A stretch of 64,000 nt of DNA from Plantibacter sp. PA-3-X8 (GCF_003856975.1 NZ_CP033107.1:806001-870000), one strand, 5' to 3'; positions 26,245 to 35,368 are shown, counted from the stretch's first letter. Numbers and translations: made by a program. Notes: generated by a model from the sequence alone, not told the origin.

Positions 26245-27153
26245 AGTATGACGACTTCACAGTTAGATACAGTTTCGGACAAACCAAGACGGATGCCGGA
26301 CGGGATGTTCGCGTTCGTCCTCGTCCTCCCGGGGCTCGCGCTCCTGGTGGCGGTCGTCGCCTATCCGCTGCTGACCGCGCTCGTCACGGCGTTCTTCAAG
26401 CAGAGCCTGGTCGTCCCCGGACGCGAGTTCGTCGGACTCCAGAACATCATCGACGTGCTCCAGGGTGACTTCCTCAAGCTGCTCGGGCAGACCATGGTCT
26501 TCACCCTCGGGACGACCATCGCCCCCTTCATCATCGGCTTCGCGCTCGCCCTCGCACTCAACACGCGCATCCGCGGTGCCAAGATGCTGCGCGGACTCAT
26601 GCTGATCCCGTGGCTCGTGCCGGGCGTCGTGGTGTCGTTCCTCTGGATGTGGATCTTCAACGCGAACTACGGGGTGGCGAACGCCGTCCTCGGCCTGTTC
26701 GGGGTCGACGCGCAGGCCTGGCTCGCCCAACCGCAGACGGCGATGTTCGCCGTGATCGTCGCCAAGACCTGGCAGTCCTTCCCGTGGATCATGGTGATGC
26801 TCCTCGCCGGCCTGCAGACCGTGCCACAGGAACTCCATGAGGCGGCCGAGATGGACGGCGCAGGGACCATCCGACGCTTCTTCTCGATCACGGTCCCGCA
26901 GCTGAAGGGCATCATCGGCCTCGTCCTGCTGCTCGAGTTCATCTGGAACTTCCAGCACTTCGACATCATCTACGTTCTGACGGGCGGCGGTCCGGCTGGG
27001 AGCACCCAGACCTTCGCCACCGCCGTGTACGAGACCGCCTTCCGCGGGTTCGACCTCGGCCACGCGGGCGCCCTCGGGCTGCTCTGGCTCATCCTCCTGA
27101 TGGCGCTCGTCGTCGTCTACGTCCGATTCTCGGAGAAAGGCGAGCAGAAATGA
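26245..27153 (+). CDS. Sugar ABC transporter permease (MalF/UgpA type)
   Basis: 302 residues with six hydrophobic segments. The EAA loop reads LHEAAEMDGAGTIRRFFSITVP. TGGGPAGSTQTFATAVYE before the last helix is typical of UgpA/MalF-like permeases. AAGGAT precedes the ATG at 26245. First gene of an operon that continues with a MalG-type permease, a binding protein, a secreted propeller protein and a LacI-like sensor. As in the galactoside operon, no ATPase gene is present. Confidence 0.92.
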   Translation, partial: SMTTSQLDTVSDKPRRMPDGMFAFVLVLPGLALLVAVVAYPLLTALVTAFFKQSLVVPGREFVGLQNIIDVLQGDFLKLLGQTMVFTLGTTIAPFIIGFALALALNTRIRGAKMLRGLMLIPWLVPGVVVSFLWMWIFNANYGVANAVLGLFGVDAQAWLAQPQTAMFAVIVAKTWQSFPWIMVMLLAGLQTVPQELHEAAEMDGAGTIRRFFSITVPQLKGIIGLVLLLEFIWNFQHFDIIYVLTGGGPAGSTQTFATAVYETAFRGFDLGHAGALGLLWLILLMALVVVYVRFSEKGEQK

Positions 27154-28088
27154 GCGTCTCCACCGCACCCCCTGCGCCGCAGGACACCACGCCGGACCCG
27201 CAGCCCCCGTTCGCCGCCACTGAGCTCGGCACGCTCCGGCGTCGTCCGTCGCTCTTCCGATCCGAGAGCCGGGCGGTGCGGATCAGCGCCTGGGTCGCGG
27301 TGATCGTCTGCGGCGGCTTCGGGCTGCTGCCGGTCTACTGGTTGCTGGCGACCTCGCTGACCCCACGGGCCCAGGTCTTCTCGTACCCACCGAAGCTCTT
27401 CCCCACGGAGATCAGCTTCGAGGCCTACACCGCCCTCGCATCGAACCCGGACCTGTTCGGCTACCTGCGGAACAGCATCATCGTGTCCGTCATCACCGCC
27501 CTGCTGTCCGTGATCGTCTCGGCCTACATGGGGTACTCGTTCTCGAAGTTCCGCTACCGCGGCCGTCGATCCCTCATGTACTTCGTGCTCGCCTCGCAGA
27601 TGTTCCCGCAGGCGTTGCTGCTGATCACCCTGTACTCGGTGTTCAGCGCCTACGGACTCCTGAACACCTATGCGGCGCTGGTGCTCTCGTTCACGACGTT
27701 CACCCTGCCGCTGTGCGTCTGGATGCTGAAGGGCTTCTTCGACACGATCCCGGACGAACTCATCGAGGCGGCTCGCGTCGACGGGGCGTCTCGACTGCGG
27801 ATCATCCACTCCATCGTGCTGCCGCTGTCCGCACCCGGCCTGGTCGCCGCGGGCCTGTTCGCCTTCGTCCGCGGGTGGAACGACTTCATCTTCGCGCTCA
27901 CCCTGGCGGGTCCCGACAAGCAGACGCTCCCGCCCGGCCTCGTGAACACCTTCGTCGGCGAGGCCGCCACGGCCTGGCCCGAGCTCATGGCCGCATCGCT
28001 CGTCGTCTCCCTACCCGTGGCGATCGCGTTCATGGCCCTGCAGCGTCACCTCGTCGGCGGACTGACCGCCGGTGCCGTGAAGGGCTGA
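27150..28088 (+). CDS. Sugar ABC transporter permease (MalG type)
   Basis: 312 residues: a cytoplasmic N-terminal tail of about 45 residues, then six hydrophobic segments. The EAA loop is LIEAARVDGASRLRIIHSIVLP and the protein ends GGLTAGAVKG. The ATG overlaps the stop of the partner permease. Together they form an importer for an unknown carbohydrate. Confidence 0.92.
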   Translation: MSVSTAPPAPQDTTPDPQPPFAATELGTLRRRPSLFRSESRAVRISAWVAVIVCGGFGLLPVYWLLATSLTPRAQVFSYPPKLFPTEISFEAYTALASNPDLFGYLRNSIIVSVITALLSVIVSAYMGYSFSKFRYRGRRSLMYFVLASQMFPQALLLITLYSVFSAYGLLNTYAALVLSFTTFTLPLCVWMLKGFFDTIPDELIEAARVDGASRLRIIHSIVLPLSAPGLVAAGLFAFVRGWNDFIFALTLAGPDKQTLPPGLVNTFVGEAATAWPELMAASLVVSLPVAIAFMALQRHLVGGLTAGAVKG

Positions 28089-28183
28089 GCGCAGCACCCC
28101 GAACCGGCCCGCCGCCGGGCCTCCCCACAATCCGTTCCACCAACCCAGACACGTCCCACCAGGATCACGCTCGAGGAGGAGCC

Positions 28184-29518
28184 ATGTCCCACATCACCCC
28201 GTCCTTCGCCACCGCCGCACAGCAGACCGTCATCACCCGCCGCCGCGCCCTGCAGTTCCTCGGCATCGGCGTCGCCGCGGCCACCCTCGCAGGGTGCGCC
28301 CCGACCGGAGGCGCCCCAGGAGCCGGCTCCATCCCGAAGGCGACCGCCGGCGGAACCGCGACCGACTTCGACTTCGCGAGCTGGTCGCTCACCGAGAAGG
28401 CCTCGGCACCGGCCATCCAGAGCCTCCTGCAGAAGTACGAGGGCAAGGCCAAGATCGACGTCGGCGAGGTGTCCTTCCCCTACAACGAGTACATCAACCA
28501 GCTCATGCTGCAGGTGCGCGGCGGGCAGTTCTCCGGCGTCGCCCACGTCGACGTCGCCTGGCTCGGTTCGCTCGCGAGCCTCGGCAAGCTGCAGGACGTG
28601 TCCGGGTTGACCGAAGGACGTGGCTACACGAAGGCGGGACTCACGGCCGCGTCGTTCGACGGCGTGCAGTACGGACTCCCGTGGACGATCGGCGCGATCG
28701 GCCTCGTCACCAACCAGGCGATCCTCGACCAGGCCGGCATCGGCGAGTTCCCCACGACGATCGACGAGTTCGAGGGCTCGCTCAAGCAGCTCAAGGGCCT
28801 CGGCAACGGCATGATCCCCTACGCGGCGTCGACGAAGGCCGCGCAGCTGAAGGACATCCTCATCTGGATGCAGACCTTCGGCAGCCCGCTGGTCGACGGG
28901 GACACCGTCACGATCGGCGACGACGCGAGCATCGAGGCGGTCACCTGGTACAAGAGCCTGTACGACCAGGGCCTCATCGCAGCAGACGTCGACCGCTTCG
29001 ACGCCCGCTCGCTGTTCGCGCAGGGACGCACCGCGATCTACGACGACGCGATCGTCGGACGGAGCGCCGTGACCGGCGAATCGCCCGACCCCGACTTCGC
29101 GAGCAAGCTGCAGCCGGTCTCCCGGCCGGTCCTCAAGCAGGGTGACACGCCGCGTGCGCTCGTGTGGGGCGGGGCGCTCGCCGTCGTCGACGGTCCGGCC
29201 GCCGGCACCGCAGCGGACTTCGCCCAGTGGGTGACGTCCGACCCGGAGACCGTGCTCGAGGACTTCGCCGCCCGTGGTCTGCCGCCGGCGACCGAGGACG
29301 CGCTCAACTCCGACGCCGTGAAGAACGACTCGTTCGCCACGAACTTCAGCGACCGCATCACCAAGACGAGCTCGACCAACCCGTTCTGGAAGTTCGTCCA
29401 GTACTCGCAGATCGAGACGAAGATCGCGGAGAAGGTGCAGGCGGTCCTCGTCGGCCAGGAGCAACCGGCCGAAGCCATGAAGGCCGCCGGGGCGGCCGCG
29501 CAGAAGCTCGTCGGCTGA
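28184..29518 (+). CDS. Sugar-binding lipoprotein with twin-arginine signal
   Basis: 444 residues from an ATG with GAGGAGGAG upstream. The N-terminus has ITRRRALQFLGIG followed by a hydrophobic run and lipobox TLAGC, so it is probably exported by the Tat route and lipid-anchored. The mature part is family 1 solute-binding (FDFASWSLTEKASAPAIQSL, GLPWTIGAIGLVTNQAILD, ALVWGGALAVVDG). It should feed the permeases at 26245-28088. Its close link to the secreted propeller enzyme suggests that enzyme makes the ligand. Confidence 0.92.
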   Translation: MSHITPSFATAAQQTVITRRRALQFLGIGVAAATLAGCAPTGGAPGAGSIPKATAGGTATDFDFASWSLTEKASAPAIQSLLQKYEGKAKIDVGEVSFPYNEYINQLMLQVRGGQFSGVAHVDVAWLGSLASLGKLQDVSGLTEGRGYTKAGLTAASFDGVQYGLPWTIGAIGLVTNQAILDQAGIGEFPTTIDEFEGSLKQLKGLGNGMIPYAASTKAAQLKDILIWMQTFGSPLVDGDTVTIGDDASIEAVTWYKSLYDQGLIAADVDRFDARSLFAQGRTAIYDDAIVGRSAVTGESPDPDFASKLQPVSRPVLKQGDTPRALVWGGALAVVDGPAAGTAADFAQWVTSDPETVLEDFAARGLPPATEDALNSDAVKNDSFATNFSDRITKTSSTNPFWKFVQYSQIETKIAEKVQAVLVGQEQPAEAMKAAGAAAQKLVG

Positions 29519-29564
29519 GCCGCGGATCGACGATCGGACGACTGTGACCGGCACCGGGGGAACC

Positions 29565-31469
29565 ATGCGACGCAGCCCATCGAACACCGTCCGCGCGCTC
29601 GCCGCGGCCGCGCTCACGGTCCTCGCGCTGGGGGTGACGGCGCCGGCGGTCGCCGCCCCCGGAGGACCGGTGCGGAGCGACGAGGGCGGGAGTGCGGTGA
29701 CCGACACGGTCGAGACCGTGCCCGTCACCGTCGACACGTCGAACCAGGCCGGCTGGTGGCGACCGCTCGACGTCGTCGACGGTGTCTCCTACTTCGCCTT
29801 CAACGCGCCGGCGTCCACCGCGTCCAAGCACGAGGTCCACCTGGCCTCGCGGGGCGCGGACGGGACGTGGACCGAAGGGTGCCTGCGCTCGACGGCCGGC
29901 GGTGCCTGCGTGACCTTCACCGACGACAACGGCCACAACCAGCCGTCGATCGTGGTCGACGGCGACGGCATCATCCACGCCTTCGTGTCGATGCACAACG
30001 AGCAGTGGAACGTGTTCCGATCCAGTGCACCCGGCGACGTCACCTCGCTCGTCGAGGCGACGTCGTCCATGCCGGACCTCGACGCGGCGATCACCTATCC
30101 GGTGACGGCGCGCGGGCCGGACGGCGACGCCTGGGTGCTCGTGCGCGTCGGGACGGACACGCAGGGGCGGCGGGAGGGTCGGCTCTACCGGTACGACCTC
30201 GACAGCGGTGTCTGGGAACGTGAGGCGGTGGTCGCCGCGGCGACCGGCTACTCCTTCTACCCCGACGACCTCGAGGTCGACGCCGACGGCCGCGTCCACG
30301 TGCTGTGGGAATGGGGCCCATTCCCGGCGGACCCGGCGCGGCACCTCGGCTCGTACGCGACGTACGACCCGTCCGACGGTTCCTTCGCCGACGTCGCGGG
30401 GACCGCGCTCACCGGACCGATCACCCCGACCACCCCGGGATCCGTCGTCTGGCGCCCCTTCGGTGCCGGTGAGGCCATCGGCAGCTACACGCCGGCGCTG
30501 CAGACCGCGAAGCTCGCCCTCGACGGCACGGAGCTCGCGGGGATCGTCTACCGGTTCGTCGAAGCCGATCAGACCGCGTACGACGTGCGATACACCTCGT
30601 GGGACGGCGGCGCCTGGAGCGACGAGTCACTCATCGACGTCTCCGCGCTCGGTTCGGGCGTCTCGACGGTCGCCGGCATCGATGCGACGAGCGCCGGTGG
30701 TGTCGACCGCGTGTACGCGGTCCTCGCCGTGCAGGTGTGCGGCGAGAACCGCAGCCAGGTGGTCCGACTCGAGCGCGGGGGAGCCGGCTCGGGCTGGGCG
30801 GCTCGTGCGGTGGGTGATCCGGCGGCTGGCCCGCAGCGGCTGCGAGCGGAGACCGCGAGCGGGACGGACGTCCTGTATCTGACGGCACCGGTCAGCGAGA
30901 CCACCCGCGGAACCCTGCGCTGGGCCTCGATCCCCCGCGGCACGTCCGCGGAGACCGGTGGCACGACGCTCGCGGACATCGTGTCCGGGCTCAGAGGCGA
31001 GCTCGGCGGGACGAACGTGGCGCTCGGAGCCACCGTGACGGCCTCCTCCGCGCTCCGCGCCGACACCGGCGGGGCGCTCGCCGTCGACGGCGTGTGCACG
31101 GACGCGAGTCGCTGGATCTCCGCGGTCGGCGACACTGCACCCACGATCACGGCCACCTGGCAGACCCCGACGGCGCTCGCCGAGGTCAGGGTCAAGAGCG
31201 GCTACGCCGGGGGAGCCTCGACCGATTCGGTGCTCCGTGACTTCACGATCGAGGTCCGGACGGGCGGTGCCTGGGTCGAGGTCGGACGGTTCGACGACAA
31301 CACCGCAGGCACCGTCACCGCGTCCGTGGACGGACTCGTGGCCGACGCGGTGCGCCTCCTCATCACCGACCCGTCCGCCTCGGCGACCGACGTCGCGCGG
31401 GTCTTCGAGATCGAGGCGATCGCGGCACCGGCCACCGAATCCGCGAGGAACGACGATGTCCCGGGATAG
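29565..31469 (+). CDS. Secreted BNR-4-type beta-propeller with C-terminal F5/8C-like domain, putative polysaccharide-active enzyme
   Basis: About 634 residues from ATG 29565 with GGGGGAA upstream. A signal peptide (LAAAALTVLALGVTAPAVAA) is followed by a propeller of about 420 residues. The segment NGHNQPSIVVDGDGIIHAF near residues 120-140 matches the BNR-4 family, which includes ulvan-type lyases (PL24/PL25) and GH145-type enzymes acting next to uronic acids; conserved histidines there serve in catalysis. From about residue 480 a discoidin-like carbohydrate-binding domain begins (NVALGATVTASSALRAD). Exact substrate and reaction are unknown; co-location with an importer and deacetylases argues for a decorated polysaccharide. 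Confidence 0.82.
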   Translation: MRRSPSNTVRALAAAALTVLALGVTAPAVAAPGGPVRSDEGGSAVTDTVETVPVTVDTSNQAGWWRPLDVVDGVSYFAFNAPASTASKHEVHLASRGADGTWTEGCLRSTAGGACVTFTDDNGHNQPSIVVDGDGIIHAFVSMHNEQWNVFRSSAPGDVTSLVEATSSMPDLDAAITYPVTARGPDGDAWVLVRVGTDTQGRREGRLYRYDLDSGVWEREAVVAAATGYSFYPDDLEVDADGRVHVLWEWGPFPADPARHLGSYATYDPSDGSFADVAGTALTGPITPTTPGSVVWRPFGAGEAIGSYTPALQTAKLALDGTELAGIVYRFVEADQTAYDVRYTSWDGGAWSDESLIDVSALGSGVSTVAGIDATSAGGVDRVYAVLAVQVCGENRSQVVRLERGGAGSGWAARAVGDPAAGPQRLRAETASGTDVLYLTAPVSETTRGTLRWASIPRGTSAETGGTTLADIVSGLRGELGGTNVALGATVTASSALRADTGGALAVDGVCTDASRWISAVGDTAPTITATWQTPTALAEVRVKSGYAGGASTDSVLRDFTIEVRTGGAWVEVGRFDDNTAGTVTASVDGLVADAVRLLITDPSASATDVARVFEIEAIAAPATESARNDDVPG

Positions 31470-31475
31470 CGTTGT

Positions 31476-31504
31476 GCTCAGTCGGGACCGCAACGGTCCT
31501 GAGC
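31476..31504 (+). other. Intercistronic hairpin before the LacI-like sensor gene
   Basis: GCTCAG...GGACCG and CGGTCC...TGAGC pair with a three-base bulge and a three-base loop (CAA), directly after the stop of the propeller gene. It could attenuate transcription or protect the upstream mRNA, lowering expression of the last gene of the operon. Confidence 0.5.
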
Positions 31505-31542
31505 GGCCGGGATCCACCCGGTCAGCAGTGAGGAGCAGCACC

Positions 31543-32436
31543 ATGTCGGACGCCGCCTTCGGCTCTCAGCGGTCGGCACCGGTACCGCGCCGTTCGCGCA
31601 CGGGCATGGTGGCGCTCGCCGTCCCGAACCTCGACGAACCGTACTTCGCGGAGCTCACGACGCTCCTCGTCCGCGGCGCCGACGAGCGTGGACTGTCGAT
31701 CCTCATCCAGCACACGGAGGGCGACCACGACCGCGAGGTCGACATCGCCAACGGGGTGGGCCTGCCGCTCACGGACGGACTCATCCACATCCCCCGCTCG
31801 CTGACGGTCGGCGACCTCACGCGGCGGACCTCCCCGGGGCCCCTGGTGCTCCTCGGCGAGCACATCCAGGTCAGCCCGTTCACGCACATCTCGATCGACA
31901 ACCGGGCGGCCGCCGACGCCGCGACGACGCACCTCGCCGAGGCCGGCTGCTCCCGTATCGCGTTCATCGGGCCCAGGGACGAACGTCCGTCCGACGCGGC
32001 GGATCAGCGGTACGCCGGGTATCGGGATGTGGTCGCGCGGCTCGAGCTCGCGCAGGAGCCGTCGCTGATCGGGCACGTCGACGCGTTCACCCCCGAAGAG
32101 GGACGTCGCGTGATGCGTCGGATGACCGCCGAGGGCGTCGAGCTCGACGGCGTCGTCTGCTCCAACGACTCGATCGCCTTCGGCGTGCTCGCGGCCCTCC
32201 ACGAAGCCGGCCGACGGGTGCCCGAGGAGGTCGCGGTGATCGGCATCGACGACGTCCACGCCGCCCAGTTCTCGACCCCGTCGCTCACGACGGTCGCTCC
32301 CGACTACGACGCGATCGTGCGCGCGGCCTTCACCGAGCTCGAACGCCAGATCGCCGCCCCGCCCGGAGCCGACACGCCGGTCCGGCACGTGGTCGTCGAC
32401 GCACGGATCGTCGTGCGGGACAGCACGGCGCGCTGA
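31543..32436 (+). CDS. LacI-like sensor protein lacking the DNA-binding domain
   Basis: 297 residues from an ATG with GAGGAG upstream. After about 20 residues it enters the LacI/GalR sugar-binding fold directly (RTGMVALAVPNLDEPYFAEL), with DGLIHIPRSL, DNRAAADAATTHLAEAG, DGVVCSNDSIAFGVLAAL, VAVIGIDDVHAAQ and a C-terminal VVRDSTAR as in normal LacI proteins. The helix-turn-helix and hinge (about 55 residues) are absent, and the 73 bases between it and the preceding gene leave no room for them. It may sense the operon's sugar, form mixed dimers with a full-length repressor, or be a decaying regulator. No signal peptide. Confidence 0.85.
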   Translation: MSDAAFGSQRSAPVPRRSRTGMVALAVPNLDEPYFAELTTLLVRGADERGLSILIQHTEGDHDREVDIANGVGLPLTDGLIHIPRSLTVGDLTRRTSPGPLVLLGEHIQVSPFTHISIDNRAAADAATTHLAEAGCSRIAFIGPRDERPSDAADQRYAGYRDVVARLELAQEPSLIGHVDAFTPEEGRRVMRRMTAEGVELDGVVCSNDSIAFGVLAALHEAGRRVPEEVAVIGIDDVHAAQFSTPSLTTVAPDYDAIVRAAFTELERQIAAPPGADTPVRHVVVDARIVVRDSTAR

Positions 32437-32497
32437 GGTCCGTGAACGGGAGGACAGGCCGGCGTTCCGCTGGCGCGGGGTGCTGGAGGTGTCGCGG

Positions 32498-33319
32498 TCA
32501 GGCGTCCATGCGGTCGTCGTCGGCGGAAGCGGAAGCGACCGGCGCGAGCCAGACCTCGCCGAACTGCGCGCGGAGCGTGGTCTCGACGTCCTCGGCCACG
32601 TCGTCGTCCATCACGAGGTGGTCCACCTCGCGGAGGTCGACGATCGTCGTCAGTCCGACGGCGCCCCACTTCGAGTGGTCGGCGAGGACCACGGAGCGAC
32701 GCCCGGCGCCGACGAACGCCCGGTTGGTCTCGGCCTCGAGGAGGTTCGAGGTCGTCAGCCCCGCCTGCAGGTCGATCCCGCGGACGCCGAGGAAGACGAC
32801 GTCGCAGTGCAGGGACTCGATCGCGCGCACGGCGACCGGGCCGACCAGGGCGTCCGAGGGGGTACGGACGCCGCCGGTCAGCACGACCGTCTGGGTGTAC
32901 GGCTCGTCGGCGCGGTCGGGCCGCGCGAACACGTCGGCCACCGGGAGGGAGTTCGTGACGATGGTGAGCTCCGGGATGGCTCGCAGCTCCTGCGCGAGGG
33001 CCCAGGTGGTGGTCCCGCCGGACAGGCCGACCGACATGCCGGGCTCGACGAGGATGGCCGCGCGTCGGGCGATGGCGCGCTTCTCGGCGAGCAGTCGGCG
33101 TGCCTGGTTGGGAAAGCCCAGCTCGGCACGGTCGGGCAGTCTGGGCGTGGTGGCGCCACCACGGACGCGGTCGACGAGGCCCTCCGTCGCGAGTTGCTCG
33201 ATGTCACGTCGCACGGTCATCTCGCTGACGCCGAGTGCGGTCGCGAGGTCGACGACGCTCGCCGCACCGTTGCGGCGCACCTCCGACATGATCTGCGATC
33301 TGCGTTCCGCACCGAGCAC
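32498..33319 (-). CDS. DeoR-family transcriptional regulator
   Basis: 273 residues from a GTG with GAAGGAGG upstream. The N-terminal helix-turn-helix is ERRSQIMSEVRRNGAASVVD through GVSEMTVRRDIEQL, the DeoR signature. The C-terminal DeoRC domain has GLSGGTTTWALAQEL, TIVTNSLPVADVFA, LTGGVRTPSDALVG and VFLGVRGID, and would bind a phosphorylated sugar. It is divergent from the esterase gene at 33415, with a perfect 13-bp palindrome between them, and is probably autoregulated. Confidence 0.92.
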   Translation of the reverse strand: MLGAERRSQIMSEVRRNGAASVVDLATALGVSEMTVRRDIEQLATEGLVDRVRGGATTPRLPDRAELGFPNQARRLLAEKRAIARRAAILVEPGMSVGLSGGTTTWALAQELRAIPELTIVTNSLPVADVFARPDRADEPYTQTVVLTGGVRTPSDALVGPVAVRAIESLHCDVVFLGVRGIDLQAGLTTSNLLEAETNRAFVGAGRRSVVLADHSKWGAVGLTTIVDLREVDHLVMDDDVAEDVETTLRAQFGEVWLAPVASASADDDRMDA

Positions 33320-33340
33320 AGCGTCCTCCTTCGACCCGGT

Positions 33341-33353
33341 TGCCAGTCTGGCA
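33341..33353. promoter_or_regulatory. Palindromic operator between DeoR and esterase genes
   Basis: TGCCAGTCTGGCA is a perfect palindrome with 6-bp arms around one central base. It lies 22 bases from the GTG of the DeoR gene and 61 bases from the ATG of the esterase gene, a suitable place to control both. Binding by the DeoR protein is inferred from position. Confidence 0.6.
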
Positions 33354-33414
33354 CGCGCGCACGGCGAACCTCGGCACCGGCGATCCACGACGACGAGACG
33401 GAGGCGGACAACGC

Positions 33415-34413
33415 ATGCGTGAGGGACGACATCGGGACTGGTTCGGCGACGAGGTGCGCGACGGCACCTACGGCTACGACCTCGAGGGGCTCCTGGCGGT
33501 CGAACCGGTCGTGCCGCCGGCTGGATTCGAGGAGCTGTGGCGCGGGTGGTACGCGGCGGCACGCGAGGTGTCCCCGGATCCGGTCCTGACCCCGATCGGC
33601 CGGCAGGGTGCGCACGAGGTCTTCGTCGTCGAGCACACGGTCGCCGACGGCCTCCGCCTGCGTGGATGGCTCGCGACGCCGGCGGACGGGCAGGCGCGCT
33701 TCGGGATGGTGCACGGGCACGGCTACGGCGGACGGGACGCACCAGATTGGTCCCGCGTCCCGGACGACGCCGCCGTCATCTTCCCGATCGCCCGCGGTCA
33801 GGGCGTCTTCAACACCGGACTCGGGGCACCGACGCCGGAGGACGGACACGTCCTGTTCGGCATCGACAGCGTCGAGCGGTACGCGCTCGGCCGCTGTGCC
33901 GTCGACCTCTGGCACGCGGCGTCGGCGCTGCTCGACGTCGTCGGACCGCTCCCGCTCTACTTCGTCGGTGAGAGCTTCGGCGGTGGGATCGGCGCGCTCG
34001 CCCTGCCGTGGGACGACCGCTTCGTCGGAGCGACGCTCGTGGTGCCGAGCTTCGGTCAGTACGACGTGCGCCTGCGCCTGCCGTGCGAGGGGAGCGGGGA
34101 GCGGGTGCGACACCACGTCGCCGAGCACCCCGAGGCGCGCGAGGTTCTGCGGTTCTTCGACGCGTCGACGGCCGCGGGGTTCGTCCACGTGCCGGTGCGG
34201 GTGGAGGCCGCGCTCTGGGACGGACACGTGCCACCACCCGGGCAGTTCGCCGTAGCCAACGCGCTCGAGGACCTCGAGCTGAGTGTCCTCCCCGCCGGGC
34301 ACACCGAGTACCCGGGGCTCGAAGCCGTGCTGGAGGAGTCGTACGCGGCGACGAGGGCGCACGCACTCCGGTCGGTCGCGCGGGCGGTGGACGGATCGAC
34401 GATCGAGAGGTGA
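33415..34413 (+). CDS. AXE1-like carbohydrate esterase / alpha-beta hydrolase
   Basis: 332 residues, cytoplasmic. The overall layout follows the acetyl xylan esterase/cephalosporin-C deacetylase group: FEELWRGWYAAAREVSPDP at the N-terminus, VHGHGYGG as the oxyanion region, nucleophile S187 in FVGESFGGG, and a C-terminal histidine in LPAGHTEY. It would remove ester groups, probably acetyl, from imported sugars. It is more divergent than the second AXE1 protein at 40637-41605. The longer frame from 33340 lies over the operator, so ATG 33415 is preferred. Confidence 0.82.
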   Translation: MREGRHRDWFGDEVRDGTYGYDLEGLLAVEPVVPPAGFEELWRGWYAAAREVSPDPVLTPIGRQGAHEVFVVEHTVADGLRLRGWLATPADGQARFGMVHGHGYGGRDAPDWSRVPDDAAVIFPIARGQGVFNTGLGAPTPEDGHVLFGIDSVERYALGRCAVDLWHAASALLDVVGPLPLYFVGESFGGGIGALALPWDDRFVGATLVVPSFGQYDVRLRLPCEGSGERVRHHVAEHPEAREVLRFFDASTAAGFVHVPVRVEAALWDGHVPPPGQFAVANALEDLELSVLPAGHTEYPGLEAVLEESYAATRAHALRSVARAVDGSTIER

Positions 34414-34425
34414 GAGGGTGGACGG

Positions 34426-34947
34426 ATGATCGCTGCGCTCACGCTCCCCGCCACCCTCACCACGCCAGGACAGGAGCTACTGCTGCGCCGGGCCACCCTC
34501 GCCGACCTCGATGCGCTGATGGCGCTCCTCGCAGACGACCCGATCAGCGCGTCCCGTGGTGACCAGGCCCAGGAGAGCGACCTCCCCGCCTACGAGCGTG
34601 CGCTCGCGGACCTCATCGACGATCCGGCGAACGAGATCCTGCTGGTCGTCGACGCGGCGGACGCCGTCATCGCGACGATGCAGCTGACCCGCATCCCCGG
34701 GATGGCCCGTCGCGGCTCGACACGGCTGCTGGTCGAAGCGGTGCGTGTGTCCTCGAGCCTGCGATCCGGCGGCGTCGGAACGGCCATGATGCGCTGGGTG
34801 ACGGACATCGCCGCTCCGACGACCGGTTCGTCGATCGTGCAGTTGACCTCCGACGAGGCCCGGGTCGACGCCCACCGCTTCTACGAACGCCTCGGCTTCG
34901 TCGGCTCGCACCGCGGCTTCAAGTACGCCGTGACGGCCGTGAGCTGA
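34426..34947 (+). CDS. GNAT-family N-acetyltransferase
   Basis: 173 residues with the GNAT fold: LLLRRATLADLDALMALLAD at the N-terminus, acetyl-CoA loop VSSSLRSGGVGTAMM (the Q/RxxGxG/A site) and a C-terminal AHRFYERLGFVGSHRGFKY. GAGAGGGTGG precedes the ATG. It follows the esterase gene by 12 bases and is probably co-transcribed. Acceptor unknown. Confidence 0.9.
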   Translation: MIAALTLPATLTTPGQELLLRRATLADLDALMALLADDPISASRGDQAQESDLPAYERALADLIDDPANEILLVVDAADAVIATMQLTRIPGMARRGSTRLLVEAVRVSSSLRSGGVGTAMMRWVTDIAAPTTGSSIVQLTSDEARVDAHRFYERLGFVGSHRGFKYAVTAVS

Positions 34948-34948
34948 C

Positions 34949-35368
34949 ATGGAGTTCGTCCGCACACTCGCCCGCTGGCTCCTCGGAGCCGTCCTCACCT
35001 TCGCCGGCGTCGGCCACCTCACCTTCGCGCGGCAGTCGTTCGTCGCCCAGGCGCCGCAGTGGTTGCCCCTGCCGGTCGACGTGGTCGTCGTTGCGTCGGG
35101 AGTCGTCGAGATCCTGCTCGGCCTCTCGCTGATCCTGCTCGCCCGGTACCGCGTCGCCGTCGGCTGGATCGTCGCCGCCTTCTTCGTCGCCGTCTTCCCC
35201 GGCAACCTCGAGCAGTTCGTCCGCGGAACCGACGCCTTCGGGTTGGACAGCGACATCGCCCGTGCCGTCCGCCTGGTCTTCCAGCCCGTCCTCGTCCTCT
35301 GGGCCCTGTGGTCCACCGGTGCCTGGCGCGCGTGGCGGTCGCGGCGCCGCCGGAACACGACGCGCTGA
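34949..35368 (+). CDS. DoxX-like small membrane protein
   Basis: 139 residues with four hydrophobic segments: LLGAVLTFAGVGHLTF, VVVVASGVVEILLGLSLILL, VGWIVAAFFVAVFPGNLEQF and VRLVFQPVLVLWALW. The first helix with FAGVGHLTFA and the NxxQF after helix 3 match DoxX-type proteins of actinobacteria. Role unknown; redox or thiol stress has been proposed for relatives. It starts one base after the GNAT stop. Confidence 0.82.
   Translation: MEFVRTLARWLLGAVLTFAGVGHLTFARQSFVAQAPQWLPLPVDVVVVASGVVEILLGLSLILLARYRVAVGWIVAAFFVAVFPGNLEQFVRGTDAFGLDSDIARAVRLVFQPVLVLWALWSTGAWRAWRSRRRRNTTR

Noticed and set aside
31237-31542. Possible N-terminal extension that might supply the missing HTH of the LacI-like sensor
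   Set aside because: The extension overlaps the end of the propeller gene in another frame and contains no helix-turn-helix pattern; it is Ser/Arg/Pro-rich shadow sequence.
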